Source: Bacteroidales bacterium
GTDB lineage: Bacteria > Bacteroidota > Bacteroidia > Bacteroidales > JAGOPY01
Direction: 5' to 3'
Length of the DNA: 64,000 bases
Assembly (NCBI GenBank): GCA_023229505.1
Contig: JALNZD010000008.1
Coordinates: 49,327-113,326 of the forward strand
Shown here: one piece after another, positions 18,757-26,778 of the stretch
How positions within the stretch are numbered: the first letter of the stretch is position 1
Layout: every line of letters begins with the position of its first letter
The notes under the pieces: generated by a model
Told to the model about the DNA's origin: nothing
The model's input: the letters and a program-made list of their open reading frames with translations, nothing else
Databases searched by the model: none
Program-made: the position numbers and the translations under genes

Positions 18757-18805
18757 TTGTCAAAAGTAGGAAAAAAGCTAAAATGTGAGTAACGGTCAGG
18801 ATGGG

Positions 18806-20245
18806 CTAAACCATCTTGATTTTCTTGTCGAGTTCTTCGACGTAAATACGGAATTGTTTATCGGTATCGATCAGGTTATTGACGGTCCTGCAAGCATGGA
18901 GGACAGTGGCATGGTCCTTATTGCCGCAATGGAGGCCAATCGTTGCAAGAGAAGATTTAGTATGCTTTTTGGCGAAATACATCGCCAGTTGCCTGGCCTG
19001 AACAATCTCTCTTTTACGCGTTTTGGAATTAATCGAGTCAACTGGCATGTTAAAATAATCGCATACAATTTTCTGTATGAAATCAATAGATATCTCCCTG
19101 GATGTGCTTTTCACGAATTTATCGATCATTTGCTTGGCCAGATCTAAGGTTATTGGTTTCTTATTCAGCGATGACTGGGCCATAATTGAGATCAGGGCGC
19201 CTTCCAGTTCACGAATATTTGTATTAATGCTATAAGCCAGATATTCAATAACTTCTTCCGGCATTTCGATCCCGTCGTGGTAGAGTTTTTTTTGCAGGAT
19301 TGCGGTGCGGGTCTCCAGGTCAGGCGGTTGCAAGTCGGCGGCAAGCCCCCATTTGAAACGGGAAAGCAGCCGTGGCTCAATGCCTTTCATTTCAACCGGG
19401 GCCTTGTCGGAAGTAAGCACGATCTGTTTACTGCTCTGATGAAGCTGATTGAAGATGTGAAAGAAGACATCCTGTGTTTTTTCTTTTCCCGAGAGGAACT
19501 GGATATCATCGACAATCAACACGTCGATCATCTGGTAGAAATGGATAAAGTCATTCTGGTTATTATTCCTTACCGATTCGATATATTGTCCGACAAATTG
19601 CTCGGTCGAAACATAAAGTACGGTTTTGTCAGGGAAATTATTTTTGACCTGGATGCCGATGGCATGTCCCAGGTGGGTTTTCCCCAGGCCAACATTTGAA
19701 TACAGGTATAAAGGATTGAATGCGGTTTTGCCGGGGTTTTCCGCAACGGCAAATCCTGCAGACCTGGCCAGCCTGTTGCAATCACCTTCTATGAAATTTT
19801 CAAAAGAATAATTTTCTACCAACTGGGAATTTACCTTGATTTTCTTCAATCCCGGGATCACGAATGGATTCGGAATTTCTTTGGATGATCCCCGGTTCAG
19901 ATCGATGGGCATGGAAACTGAAGGGTTTGATAAGGATTTATTATTGGATGCCGGGATCTTGATTGACATCGGGTCAGGATTATCATAACTGTTTTCCATC
20001 AGGATGCTGTATTCTAACCTTCCTTCTGCTCCCAGTTCTTTTTTGATTGTCTTTTTTAATAAACCCACATAATGCTCTTCTAACCATTCATAAAAAAATT
20101 GGCTCGGGACCTGAATGGTCAGGACATTATTTTCCAATTTAATAGGATTAATTGGAAGGAACCATGTTTTGTAACTCTGGTAGTGGATATTATCCTTGAT
20201 AATCTTCAGGCAATTATCCCATACCTCAGTACAAGTCATTTTCAT
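18806..20245 (-). CDS. dnaA: Chromosomal replication initiator protein DnaA
   Basis: A 479-residue initiator. Domain I is residues 1-85 (MTCTEVWDNCLKIIKDN). The AAA+ domain III is about 145-345, with Walker A LYSNVGLGKTH at 181-191 and Walker B VLIVDDIQFLSGKEKTQ. Domain IV carries the DNA-binding helix-turn-helix and DnaA-box loop DHATVLHACRTVNNL. Odd point: the first glycine of Walker A (GxxxxGKT) is serine S183, while K189 and T190 are kept. dnaN and rpmH are not adjacent, which is common in this phylum. A 7-bp hairpin lies in its leader. ATG 20245 and ATG 20239 are both in frame. Confidence 0.96.
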   Translation of the reverse strand: MKMTCTEVWDNCLKIIKDNIHYQSYKTWFLPINPIKLENNVLTIQVPSQFFYEWLEEHYVGLLKKTIKKELGAEGRLEYSILMENSYDNPDPMSIKIPASNNKSLSNPSVSMPIDLNRGSSKEIPNPFVIPGLKKIKVNSQLVENYSFENFIEGDCNRLARSAGFAVAENPGKTAFNPLYLYSNVGLGKTHLGHAIGIQVKNNFPDKTVLYVSTEQFVGQYIESVRNNNQNDFIHFYQMIDVLIVDDIQFLSGKEKTQDVFFHIFNQLHQSSKQIVLTSDKAPVEMKGIEPRLLSRFKWGLAADLQPPDLETRTAILQKKLYHDGIEMPEEVIEYLAYSINTNIRELEGALISIMAQSSLNKKPITLDLAKQMIDKFVKSTSREISIDFIQKIVCDYFNMPVDSINSKTRKREIVQARQLAMYFAKKHTKSSLATIGLHCGNKDHATVLHACRTVNNLIDTDKQFRIYVEELDKKIKMV

Positions 20246-20558
20246 GCTAAAACCCCCGTTCCGCTTTTTTAATATTTATTCTTTTCATATGTTTTAATTT
20301 TCCGCCTGAAAGTCAGGGGACTAATGCTAGGCAAAGTCCCCAAAAAGTTATTTAACAAAAGTGACATTAAAAAAGTTAGAAAAAAAAGTTATTTAATACT
20401 TGACAATGATATATTTTTAGCTTATATAGGCAAAGATGAAGCCCATTAATAATTATAGTTAAAGAGTTGATTTTCTTGGTTTTGAGTTTTAGGGTTTTGA
20501 GAGGGAAAAAGTACGAAATAATTTCATAAGTGTCAACAAAAATATACTTAAAATCAAT
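20246..20558. other. AT-rich gap upstream of dnaA
   Basis: This 313-bp gap holds no ORF of note. It contains one hairpin (listed separately) and long A/T runs. I looked for DnaA boxes (TTATNCACA on either strand) and found none, so there is no support for an origin here. Confidence 0.5.
20316..20341 (-). promoter_or_regulatory. Hairpin in the dnaA leader
   Basis: GGGGACT at 20316-20322 pairs with AGTCCCC at 20335-20341 around a 12-nt loop, 71-96 bases upstream of the dnaA ATG. It has no U-tract directly after it in the dnaA direction. It may be a leader structure or an operator; no family is recognised. Confidence 0.35.
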
Positions 20559-21155
20559 TTAAATTACGGTACATTCCAATTTTTCCAAGGATGAAAATTT
20601 TCTGATCACAGTTTCCAGGTTCCCTTTCCTGATTTCTAGTAAGATACAGGATTGTCCCGGGGATTCCTGGTGTATGATCCGGAGACCTTCATCTTTGATA
20701 ACGCGCATGACATCATTCATCTGAAGATAATCATAACGGATTTCGAGCAAGGCTTTCCAGGTTTTTGTGACAATCTTTCCATTTTCGATAGCGTCTCTCG
20801 CTGCATTCCGGTATGCCTGAATAAGACCACCGGTGCCCAGCTTCACTCCTCCGAAATACCGGATAATAACAATCAGCACATTGGTTAGCTCAAATGATTG
20901 AATTTGCCCGAAGATGGGTTTTCCCGCTGTTCCTGAAGGCTCCCTGTCATCATTATACCTCACTTCATAAGGCTCTTCTCCCAACCGGTAAGCATAGCAG
21001 TGATGCCTGGCGTCATGATAGCGCTTACGGAGTTGTTCCAACTGCAGCCTGACCTCATCGACGGAATCAACAGGAATGGCTATTGCAATAAATTTACTTC
21101 CTTTCTCCTTGTAAAGGCCTTGCGATACTTCCTGAAGAGTCCGGTACTCATCCAT
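20559..21155 (-). CDS. YigZ/IMPACT family protein
   Basis: A 198-residue UPF0029 protein. The signature RYFGGVKLGTGGLIQAYRNAA is present, as are DDREPSGTAGKPI and the N-terminal KGSKFIA. Members have an N-terminal RNase PH-like half and a C-terminal EF-G-like ferredoxin fold and are thought to affect ribosome or proline-peptidase-linked processes; the biochemical role is unsettled. It begins 3 bp after the glycosyltransferase stop, so it is read in the same minus-strand operon. Confidence 0.9.
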   Translation of the reverse strand: MDEYRTLQEVSQGLYKEKGSKFIAIAIPVDSVDEVRLQLEQLRKRYHDARHHCYAYRLGEEPYEVRYNDDREPSGTAGKPIFGQIQSFELTNVLIVIIRYFGGVKLGTGGLIQAYRNAARDAIENGKIVTKTWKALLEIRYDYLQMNDVMRVIKDEGLRIIHQESPGQSCILLEIRKGNLETVIRKFSSLEKLECTVI

Positions 21156-21158
21156 TGA

Positions 21159-22415
21159 TCAACAGTATCTGTTATAAAAGGCGAGATGGCGGTTAGCCAT
21201 GGCTTCCCAGCTGAAATTCCGGCGGATCAGTATTGAAGCAGCTTTGCTGATCTTATCACGATAGGTTTCATCTTCCAGTAACCTGATCATTGCACCGGCA
21301 AATTCATCTTCATTTTTAGGATCGATAAGCAGGCCGTCCTTTTCATGGGTCAGAACGGTTTTAATTCCCCCGAACCGGGAGGCGATAACCGGAATCCCGC
21401 TGGCCATCGCTTCCTGCGCAGTCATCCCAAAAGGCTCGAAAATTGAAGGCATTACGAAAAACCGGGCATTTTGATAATAAGATGCCATTAAATTTTCTTC
21501 CACATGACCAACGAAGACGATCTTATCTTCAATACACTTCTCCTTCATGATCCGGTGCATCATGTCAAGCACTTCCTGTTCCCTTGGCTGCGGATGGGCA
21601 GACCCTCCGCCGGTTACCAGGTATATATCATCGATTTCCTTACAGACCCGGGCAAAAGCATTTAAAAGAAGATCATACCCTTTATTGCTGTCAACCCGGC
21701 TCAGGCAAAAAATGTATTTTTCCGGAAGTCCGGTCTTTCGGGGAGGTTCACCGGGAGCAAGCGGTTTGAATTTATGGATGTTTACGCCTGGAGGAATAAT
21801 TTCTACATTATCTCCCTGGTAATCATACAATTCCCGGAGCTTTTCGAGCTGAAGCAGGGAAGTGACCGTATGGCCCTGCAGGGTATTGAATATGCGTTTT
21901 TCTTCCGAAATGCGGTGATTGAAATTATATTGTAATTCCATCTTAAAGTAGTCACCATCCATCCGTTCCCGTTTCCAGGCACCGAGGGAGTGGGCCGTGA
22001 AAAAAGCCGGCTTATGGAAAATCTTCTCCAGGTCGATAGTTACGATGCCTGCATCAACATAATGTCCATGGAAAAGATCATAATCCAGGTTGTTTTTTTT
22101 GATGAAGGATGTAAGATTTTCAGTCAATTCAGGCAGTAGCTTATAAATTTCTTCCTTGATTACAAATTCCCATGGGCCTGCCGGGATACGGATCACCCTG
22201 ACATCGGGACAATCCTTCAACGGATTGATCTGTTGGCGGTTGTGATCAAACCAGCGCGTGTAAATATCAACCTTAATACCTTTTCTGGCCAGTGCTTTGG
22301 ATAATTCCAGCACATACAGCACTTGCCCGCCTGTATCCGTTTCCCCAAGCAGCGGGATGGGGTCAAAATAGCCATGCGTGCTCAGCATGGCAATATGTTT
22401 GAAGCTGCTGGTCAT
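21159..22415 (-). CDS. GT4 glycosyltransferase, sucrose-phosphate synthase-like
   Basis: A 418-residue GT-B enzyme. The N-terminal HGYFDPIPLLGETDTGGQ is the sucrose-synthase/sucrose-phosphate-synthase loop that binds a sugar-phosphate acceptor. YIFCLSRVDSNKGYDLLLNA and PSIFEPFGMTAQEAM (EX7E) form the sugar-nucleotide site. It is cytoplasmic, with no signal. Length fits mannosylfructose-phosphate synthase and related bacterial SPS-like enzymes rather than plant SPS. It overlaps the upstream P-loop kinase by 4 bp, suggesting a joint pathway. The product could be a compatible-solute disaccharide phosphate, but no dedicated phosphatase is beside it. Confidence 0.82.
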   Translation of the reverse strand: MTSSFKHIAMLSTHGYFDPIPLLGETDTGGQVLYVLELSKALARKGIKVDIYTRWFDHNRQQINPLKDCPDVRVIRIPAGPWEFVIKEEIYKLLPELTENLTSFIKKNNLDYDLFHGHYVDAGIVTIDLEKIFHKPAFFTAHSLGAWKRERMDGDYFKMELQYNFNHRISEEKRIFNTLQGHTVTSLLQLEKLRELYDYQGDNVEIIPPGVNIHKFKPLAPGEPPRKTGLPEKYIFCLSRVDSNKGYDLLLNAFARVCKEIDDIYLVTGGGSAHPQPREQEVLDMMHRIMKEKCIEDKIVFVGHVEENLMASYYQNARFFVMPSIFEPFGMTAQEAMASGIPVIASRFGGIKTVLTHEKDGLLIDPKNEDEFAGAMIRLLEDETYRDKISKAASILIRRNFSWEAMANRHLAFYNRYC

Positions 22416-23056
22416 CCGGCTTTGATAACTTTAAATTCCTTATTCACGATAATATTTGCCAGAGTTTTATGGCGGTATATAATAAGGTGTTCAATTTCCA
22501 GTATTTTTTCCAGGTAGTCATTTTGCTTTTCCCGGTTTCGTTTAAGCCTGTCTGCCCGGGTATCATCCCTGTCACGGTCAATGAAAACGCGGCAGTCTAT
22601 ATGTTCCAGCAGAGTAGTATAGGTCCCGTCAATAATGATAACCTTGAAAGGGTTCAGGTTGATTTTTTCCGAAGTGATCCGGTCTTCGGCAAATATGACC
22701 AGTGGTTTTTCTATCTCTGTATTCCCGTTTAAAACTTCCCGGATATTTTCATTCAACTTGTCCAGCCGCACCTCACCGGGCCCGATCAGGTGAATATCTT
22801 TCTCCCGCATGCATTCATTGGTTTTGGGAGGATAAACAAAGAAGTCGTCCTGCTGGATAATACGGGCCGCGATGCCTGTTTTTTCTAAAAGATTTTCCAG
22901 GGCATAAGATACTTCTGATTTACCCGCACCAGATTCTCCCGCGATGGTGAAAAAGAATTTACCCGGTTTGAAGCGGATAGCCGGCAGCGTCAGGTCAAGA
23001 ATATCTTGCGCAGCTTGCCTGTGATGCTCACTAATGATCAGAATATCACCCTTCAT
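22412..23056 (-). CDS. P-loop kinase, uridine kinase/phosphoribulokinase-like
   Basis: A 214-residue NTP-binding protein. Walker A is GESGAGKSE near residue 40, the acceptor-side acidic pair is QQDDFF, Walker B-like VIIIDGTYT follows, and RDRDDTRADRLKRNREK is an arginine-rich lid. This matches the uridine-kinase-like superfamily, but the nucleoside-binding residues cannot be verified. It is the first gene of a three-gene operon with the SPS-like transferase and YigZ and has a good promoter upstream. A sugar-kinase role supplying the transferase is inferred from coupling only. Confidence 0.75.
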   Translation of the reverse strand: MKGDILIISEHHRQAAQDILDLTLPAIRFKPGKFFFTIAGESGAGKSEVSYALENLLEKTGIAARIIQQDDFFVYPPKTNECMREKDIHLIGPGEVRLDKLNENIREVLNGNTEIEKPLVIFAEDRITSEKINLNPFKVIIIDGTYTTLLEHIDCRVFIDRDRDDTRADRLKRNREKQNDYLEKILEIEHLIIYRHKTLANIIVNKEFKVIKAG

Positions 23057-23094
23057 CAGAAATTATTGGGAAAAAATAATAATAAATGTTCAAT

Positions 23095-23127
23095 CAAAGT
23101 TAGAATTTTCTTACCTTATAATCCAAA
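23095..23127 (-). promoter_or_regulatory. Bacteroidota-type promoter for the kinase/SPS-like operon
   Basis: On the minus strand TTTG (23124-23127) and TAACTTTG (23095-23102) are separated by 21 bp, fitting the phylum's -33/-7 consensus. The -7 box is 38 bp upstream of the kinase ATG at 23056. prmC starts divergently at 23160. Confidence 0.55.
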
Positions 23128-23159
23128 ATAGTCGGGATTAATTTATTCAAGATAGGAAA

Positions 23160-24023
23160 ATGATGCAACTTAAAGTGCTAAGGGATAAGATGGTACAAGA
23201 GTTAGTAGCGATCTACCCTGAAAAAGAATGTTATAATCTTGTCAACAGCCTGATCTTTTCGGTCACCGGGATAGAAAAGAAAGAGATCCCCCTTGATCCC
23301 GGAAGGATAATTGAAGAAGATATTGAAAACCTACTTTCCCAGGGTTTACATGAGTTGCTCGGGCATAAGCCTGTCCAATATGTAACGGGGATAGCTTACT
23401 TTTACGGCCTTGAACTTGCAGTTAATCCTTCCGTGCTGATACCCCGGACTGAAACGGAAGAGCTGGTAAAATGGGTGGCTGATGATCATAAAGATAAAAC
23501 AGGTTCGAATGTCCTGGATATTGGTACCGGCAGCGGCTGTATTATTCTGGCCCTGGGCAGGCTTTTGAAGCAGCCCCATTTAACGGCTCTCGACATTTCT
23601 GAAAATGCTATCAAAACCGCATCAGGGAATGCAGATAGATCTGGTATCAGGGTGGACTTCAAAAAGATTAATATCCTGGATGAGAGCGAATGGGATGAAT
23701 TGGGGATTTACGACCTGATCGTGAGTAACCCGCCTTATGTCAGGGAATCCGAAAAAAGCCTGATGCAGTCTAATGTTCTGGATTTTGAACCGTCACAGGC
23801 ACTTTTCGTCCCTGATGATGACCCCCTGCTTTTCTACCGGGCGATTGCCGGATTCTCAAGGCAGCATCTGTCCGGAAACGGGAAGCTTTACCTGGAGATC
23901 AATGAAAATCTTGGTAAAGAGGCCGTCTTTCTTTTAAAAAATGAAGGATATGCTGAAATCTTCCTGAAAAAGGATATGCAGGAAAAAGACCGGATGATAA
24001 GGTGTTGTTTACTGGCTGAATAA
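23160..24023 (+). CDS. prmC: Peptide chain release factor N5-glutamine methyltransferase
   Basis: A 287-residue methyltransferase that modifies the GGQ glutamine of release factors. The N-terminal helical domain (1-95) contains the PVQYVTGIAYFYG region, motif I is VLDIGTGSGCIILALG, and the catalytic NPPY is in IVSNPPYVRESE. Length and motif order match PrmC/HemK. Two ATGs (23160, 23163) are adjacent. It is divergent from the kinase operon and converges with a DUF3298 gene 18 bp downstream. Confidence 0.94.
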   Translation: MMQLKVLRDKMVQELVAIYPEKECYNLVNSLIFSVTGIEKKEIPLDPGRIIEEDIENLLSQGLHELLGHKPVQYVTGIAYFYGLELAVNPSVLIPRTETEELVKWVADDHKDKTGSNVLDIGTGSGCIILALGRLLKQPHLTALDISENAIKTASGNADRSGIRVDFKKINILDESEWDELGIYDLIVSNPPYVRESEKSLMQSNVLDFEPSQALFVPDDDPLLFYRAIAGFSRQHLSGNGKLYLEINENLGKEAVFLLKNEGYAEIFLKKDMQEKDRMIRCCLLAE

Positions 24024-24041
24024 GCTGAATACAGGGACTTA

Positions 24042-25169
24042 CTAATATGGTGAAATCAACCGGAAGACGGGGGTTTCAGGGTTCAGGATTCTCATTAATT
24101 CCTGGTAGTTAACGAAAATGTCAATCGGCCCCAATGCAAAGGGAGCTATTTCATACTGGTTGTAATAAAAGCCTATGCCATCCTTGGTGATATAAAAATT
24201 AGGCCCGGCATCGATAAATTCGCTGAAAAAGCCTGCTTCCACAAGGCTCTGATTCCGTTCGAGATTGTACTTTTTGCGGGCGGCAAAATTGATGATGTCC
24301 CTGAGGTCATTATCATAATCTTTCCGGAAAATTTCACCCAGGCTGATCTGATGCCCGTCCTTCAGATCGATCACCCGGAATTTTGATACGGAAAGGCCAT
24401 GCGCCCCGCCTGTAAAACCATAATTATAACATTCTATTGATAATATTTCATGCTCATTATGAAGGATCCTCATCTCCTTGATTTTCTTCCAGTCGAAAGA
24501 TGCGGCGCCTTCCTGGTAAATATCCGCATTGCTGGTTTTATAATTTGTGAAGTATTGTTCACGGGTCTCATTGAACAGGATTGCCGGATCAGCACCCAGG
24601 GATTCTTTTTCGAAAAAGTCTTCATAGACAAAAGCTGTTACTGAGTCAGCAACATGATCTACCGGGTAATCGACCGGTAATAACAGGCTCAGGTTCAAAG
24701 ATGCAACAGGCGAATTTGCCTTTCCAGTCAGTAAAGTCTTGTCATTCATGTATACGACGCGGAATGCCATCGTTCCTAATGGATAAGTTTCTGTGGCTGT
24801 GAACGGAAGCTGTTTTTTCCCGTCGGCATTGATCCACTTACCCGAAATAATCCCGTCTTTCAAAGTACCTTTGAAGATGGCACCTTTAACTTCAGGATCA
24901 AACTCGCTGAATTCAAAATCGTTCGAAGAACTTATTTGTCCATAGACCGGCATCGACTTTCCATAATGGGTCCAGGCGTCATCACCAGATTTATCATCAA
25001 AAAAATAATAGTAATAACCCCCGAGCTTTTCACCTGTAACGACCATATCAAGAACAATATTGATGTTGTTCCCGACTTTACCTTCCAGGTGTTTATAAAA
25101 TGCAGTCTGTGCGTAGCAGGTTATGACCGCGAGAAAAGCCGTAATAAAAGATATAATGCCTCTGATCAT
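24042..25169 (-). CDS. Exported DUF4163/DUF3298 domain protein
   Basis: A 375-residue secreted protein. The ATG at 25169 yields MIRGIISFITAFLAVITCYAQ, a clean signal peptide ending near TCYAQ; upstream frame extension to 25337 gives no plausible start. The C-terminal half (IECYNYGFTGGAHGLS, FRVIDLKDGHQISLGEIF, EIAPFALGPIDIFVNYQEL) is the DUF4163/DUF3298 pair found in periplasmic anti-sigma factor RsiV and PdaC-like proteins. The N-terminal 150 residues are a beta-rich region of unknown family. A possible -7 box (TAATTTTG) lies at 25194-25201. Function unknown; lysozyme or glycan binding would be a guess. Confidence 0.75.
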   Translation of the reverse strand: MIRGIISFITAFLAVITCYAQTAFYKHLEGKVGNNINIVLDMVVTGEKLGGYYYYFFDDKSGDDAWTHYGKSMPVYGQISSSNDFEFSEFDPEVKGAIFKGTLKDGIISGKWINADGKKQLPFTATETYPLGTMAFRVVYMNDKTLLTGKANSPVASLNLSLLLPVDYPVDHVADSVTAFVYEDFFEKESLGADPAILFNETREQYFTNYKTSNADIYQEGAASFDWKKIKEMRILHNEHEILSIECYNYGFTGGAHGLSVSKFRVIDLKDGHQISLGEIFRKDYDNDLRDIINFAARKKYNLERNQSLVEAGFFSEFIDAGPNFYITKDGIGFYYNQYEIAPFALGPIDIFVNYQELMRILNPETPVFRLISPY

Positions 25170-25446
25170 AAGTTTAATGGTTTGGATCAGGGTCAAAATT
25201 AAGCATTGAAAAGAGAACAATTGCTGAAACCAAATTGATTTTATCCTTGAATTATCAACATAATATTGATGGCAATTAAATAATATAGAGATAGATAAGT
25301 AAAAATTAAAAATGCCACTAAAATACCAAATCACCAATTATCACCAAAAGGTTATAATCAAACAAATAACTTTCGTGGGTTTTGGTGTTTTAGTGCTTTG
25401 GTGGCAAAAAATGCAATTTTCGGAATTAATCAAATAATGAGAAAAA

Positions 25447-26604
25447 CTAAGGCGATATGCCGAATTTATAAATGGTTTCAGACTGGAAAGTTTCACCAGG
25501 GCGCAAAATAGTACTTGGAAAGCCCGGCTGATTTGGAGAATCAGGAAAGTGCTGTGTTTCGAGGCACAACCCATAGTGTTTGAAATAGGGCTTACCGTTT
25601 TTACCGGTGATAGTGCCATCAAGGAAATTGCCGCCATAGAACTGCATGCCTGGCTGAGTGGTGTAAACCTCCATCCATCTGCCGGTAGATGATTCTTTGA
25701 GAATCGCGGCCTTAACCAGTGATCCGTCAGTATTAAGGGCAAAATTATGGTCATAGCCACCTTCGACCTGTGGCATATCCCGGCCGATAAGCTTTGGCTG
25801 CCGGAAATCCATCGGTGTGCCGGTTACCGGCCTTAATTCCCCGGTAGGCAAAAGCTGATCATTGACAACATTATAACGGTCAGCATGGATCATCAGTTCA
25901 TGATCCAGGATGTCGCCATTTCCGGCCCCTTTAAGGTTAAAATATCCATGATGGGTAAGGTTGACCGGGGTTGGCCTGTCGGTTTCAGCAAAGTACAGGA
26001 TTTTAAGTTCCCGGTCCTGGGTGAGCATATAAATGACCCTGACCTTCAGCTCACCGGGGTATCCTTCTTCACCGCCGGGGCTGACGTAAGTCAGTTCAAC
26101 GCCGGCCTCATCACCCTGAACGATTTCGCGGGCTTCCCATACTTTTTTATCAAACCCGCTGATCCCGCCATGCAAATGATTATCGCCGATATTTTTAGCC
26201 AATTGGTATGTTTTTCCATCCAGTTCGAATTTTGCTCCGGCAATACGGTTGGCACATCGCCCCACGATGCAGCCGAAGTAAGGATGACCGTTCAGGTAGC
26301 CCTGCAGGCTGTCAAAGCCAAGTACGACATCTCCCGGGTTCCCGTTACGGTCAGGCACGAACAATGAAGTGACAATTCCCCCATAATTCGTTATCTGAGC
26401 TTTTGTTCCATCGTTTGCAGTCAGGGTAAAAAGGAACACATCTTTTCCTTCAACTTTACCATAATTTGATTTTGTGATTTTAATCATGGGAACATTTTTT
26501 TGAACAGGTTCATTACTCTTATTAACAGGAGCTCCACAGCTGATGAACAAATAAACAGGAAATGTAATACTTAGTATTATCGCCAGATTTCTAAATGTTT
26601 TCAT
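25447..26604 (-). CDS. galM: Aldose 1-epimerase (mutarotase), lipoprotein form
   Basis: A 385-residue enzyme that interconverts alpha and beta anomers of hexoses. The lipobox LFISCG after a 20-residue hydrophobic signal shows export and lipidation, unlike cytoplasmic E. coli GalM. Catalytic regions are NHLHGGISGFDKKVW, THHGYFNL (general acid His) and the base Glu in CLETQHFPDSPNQ. Divergent from it, 174 bp away, is a sodium/sugar symporter, which suggests it presents the right anomer for uptake. The 277 bp downstream to the DUF3298 gene contain only AT-rich sequence. Confidence 0.93.
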   Translation of the reverse strand: MKTFRNLAIILSITFPVYLFISCGAPVNKSNEPVQKNVPMIKITKSNYGKVEGKDVFLFTLTANDGTKAQITNYGGIVTSLFVPDRNGNPGDVVLGFDSLQGYLNGHPYFGCIVGRCANRIAGAKFELDGKTYQLAKNIGDNHLHGGISGFDKKVWEAREIVQGDEAGVELTYVSPGGEEGYPGELKVRVIYMLTQDRELKILYFAETDRPTPVNLTHHGYFNLKGAGNGDILDHELMIHADRYNVVNDQLLPTGELRPVTGTPMDFRQPKLIGRDMPQVEGGYDHNFALNTDGSLVKAAILKESSTGRWMEVYTTQPGMQFYGGNFLDGTITGKNGKPYFKHYGLCLETQHFPDSPNQPGFPSTILRPGETFQSETIYKFGISP

Positions 26605-26671
26605 GGCTTATGATTTTGCAGTAAATTTAAAACTTTAATTTCCAAAAAAATGACATGTTAATCATTTTCAT

Positions 26672-26706
26672 TTTGTGTAAAATATATATCATTAAATTTA
26701 CCTTTG
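26672..26706 (+). promoter_or_regulatory. Bacteroidota-type promoter for the symporter
   Basis: TTTG at 26672-26675 and TACCTTTG at 26699-26706 are separated by 23 bp. The -7 box lies 72 bp upstream of the symporter ATG. The spacing is at the long end of the usual range. Confidence 0.45.
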
Positions 26707-26778
26707 AAATCCTGGCAAATTAAGTGGCTTTGGAGAACTAAAACCTTATAAACGAGTGTATTATTTAAATTAAAGTAT

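Noticed and set aside
20246..20558. Possible replication origin beside dnaA
   Set aside because: No TTATNCACA-type DnaA box on either strand and no dnaN or repeated 9-mers.
25341..25760. A 139-residue minus-strand ORF overlapping galM
   Set aside because: It is an alternative frame of the galM 3' end with no family features; galM motifs explain the region.
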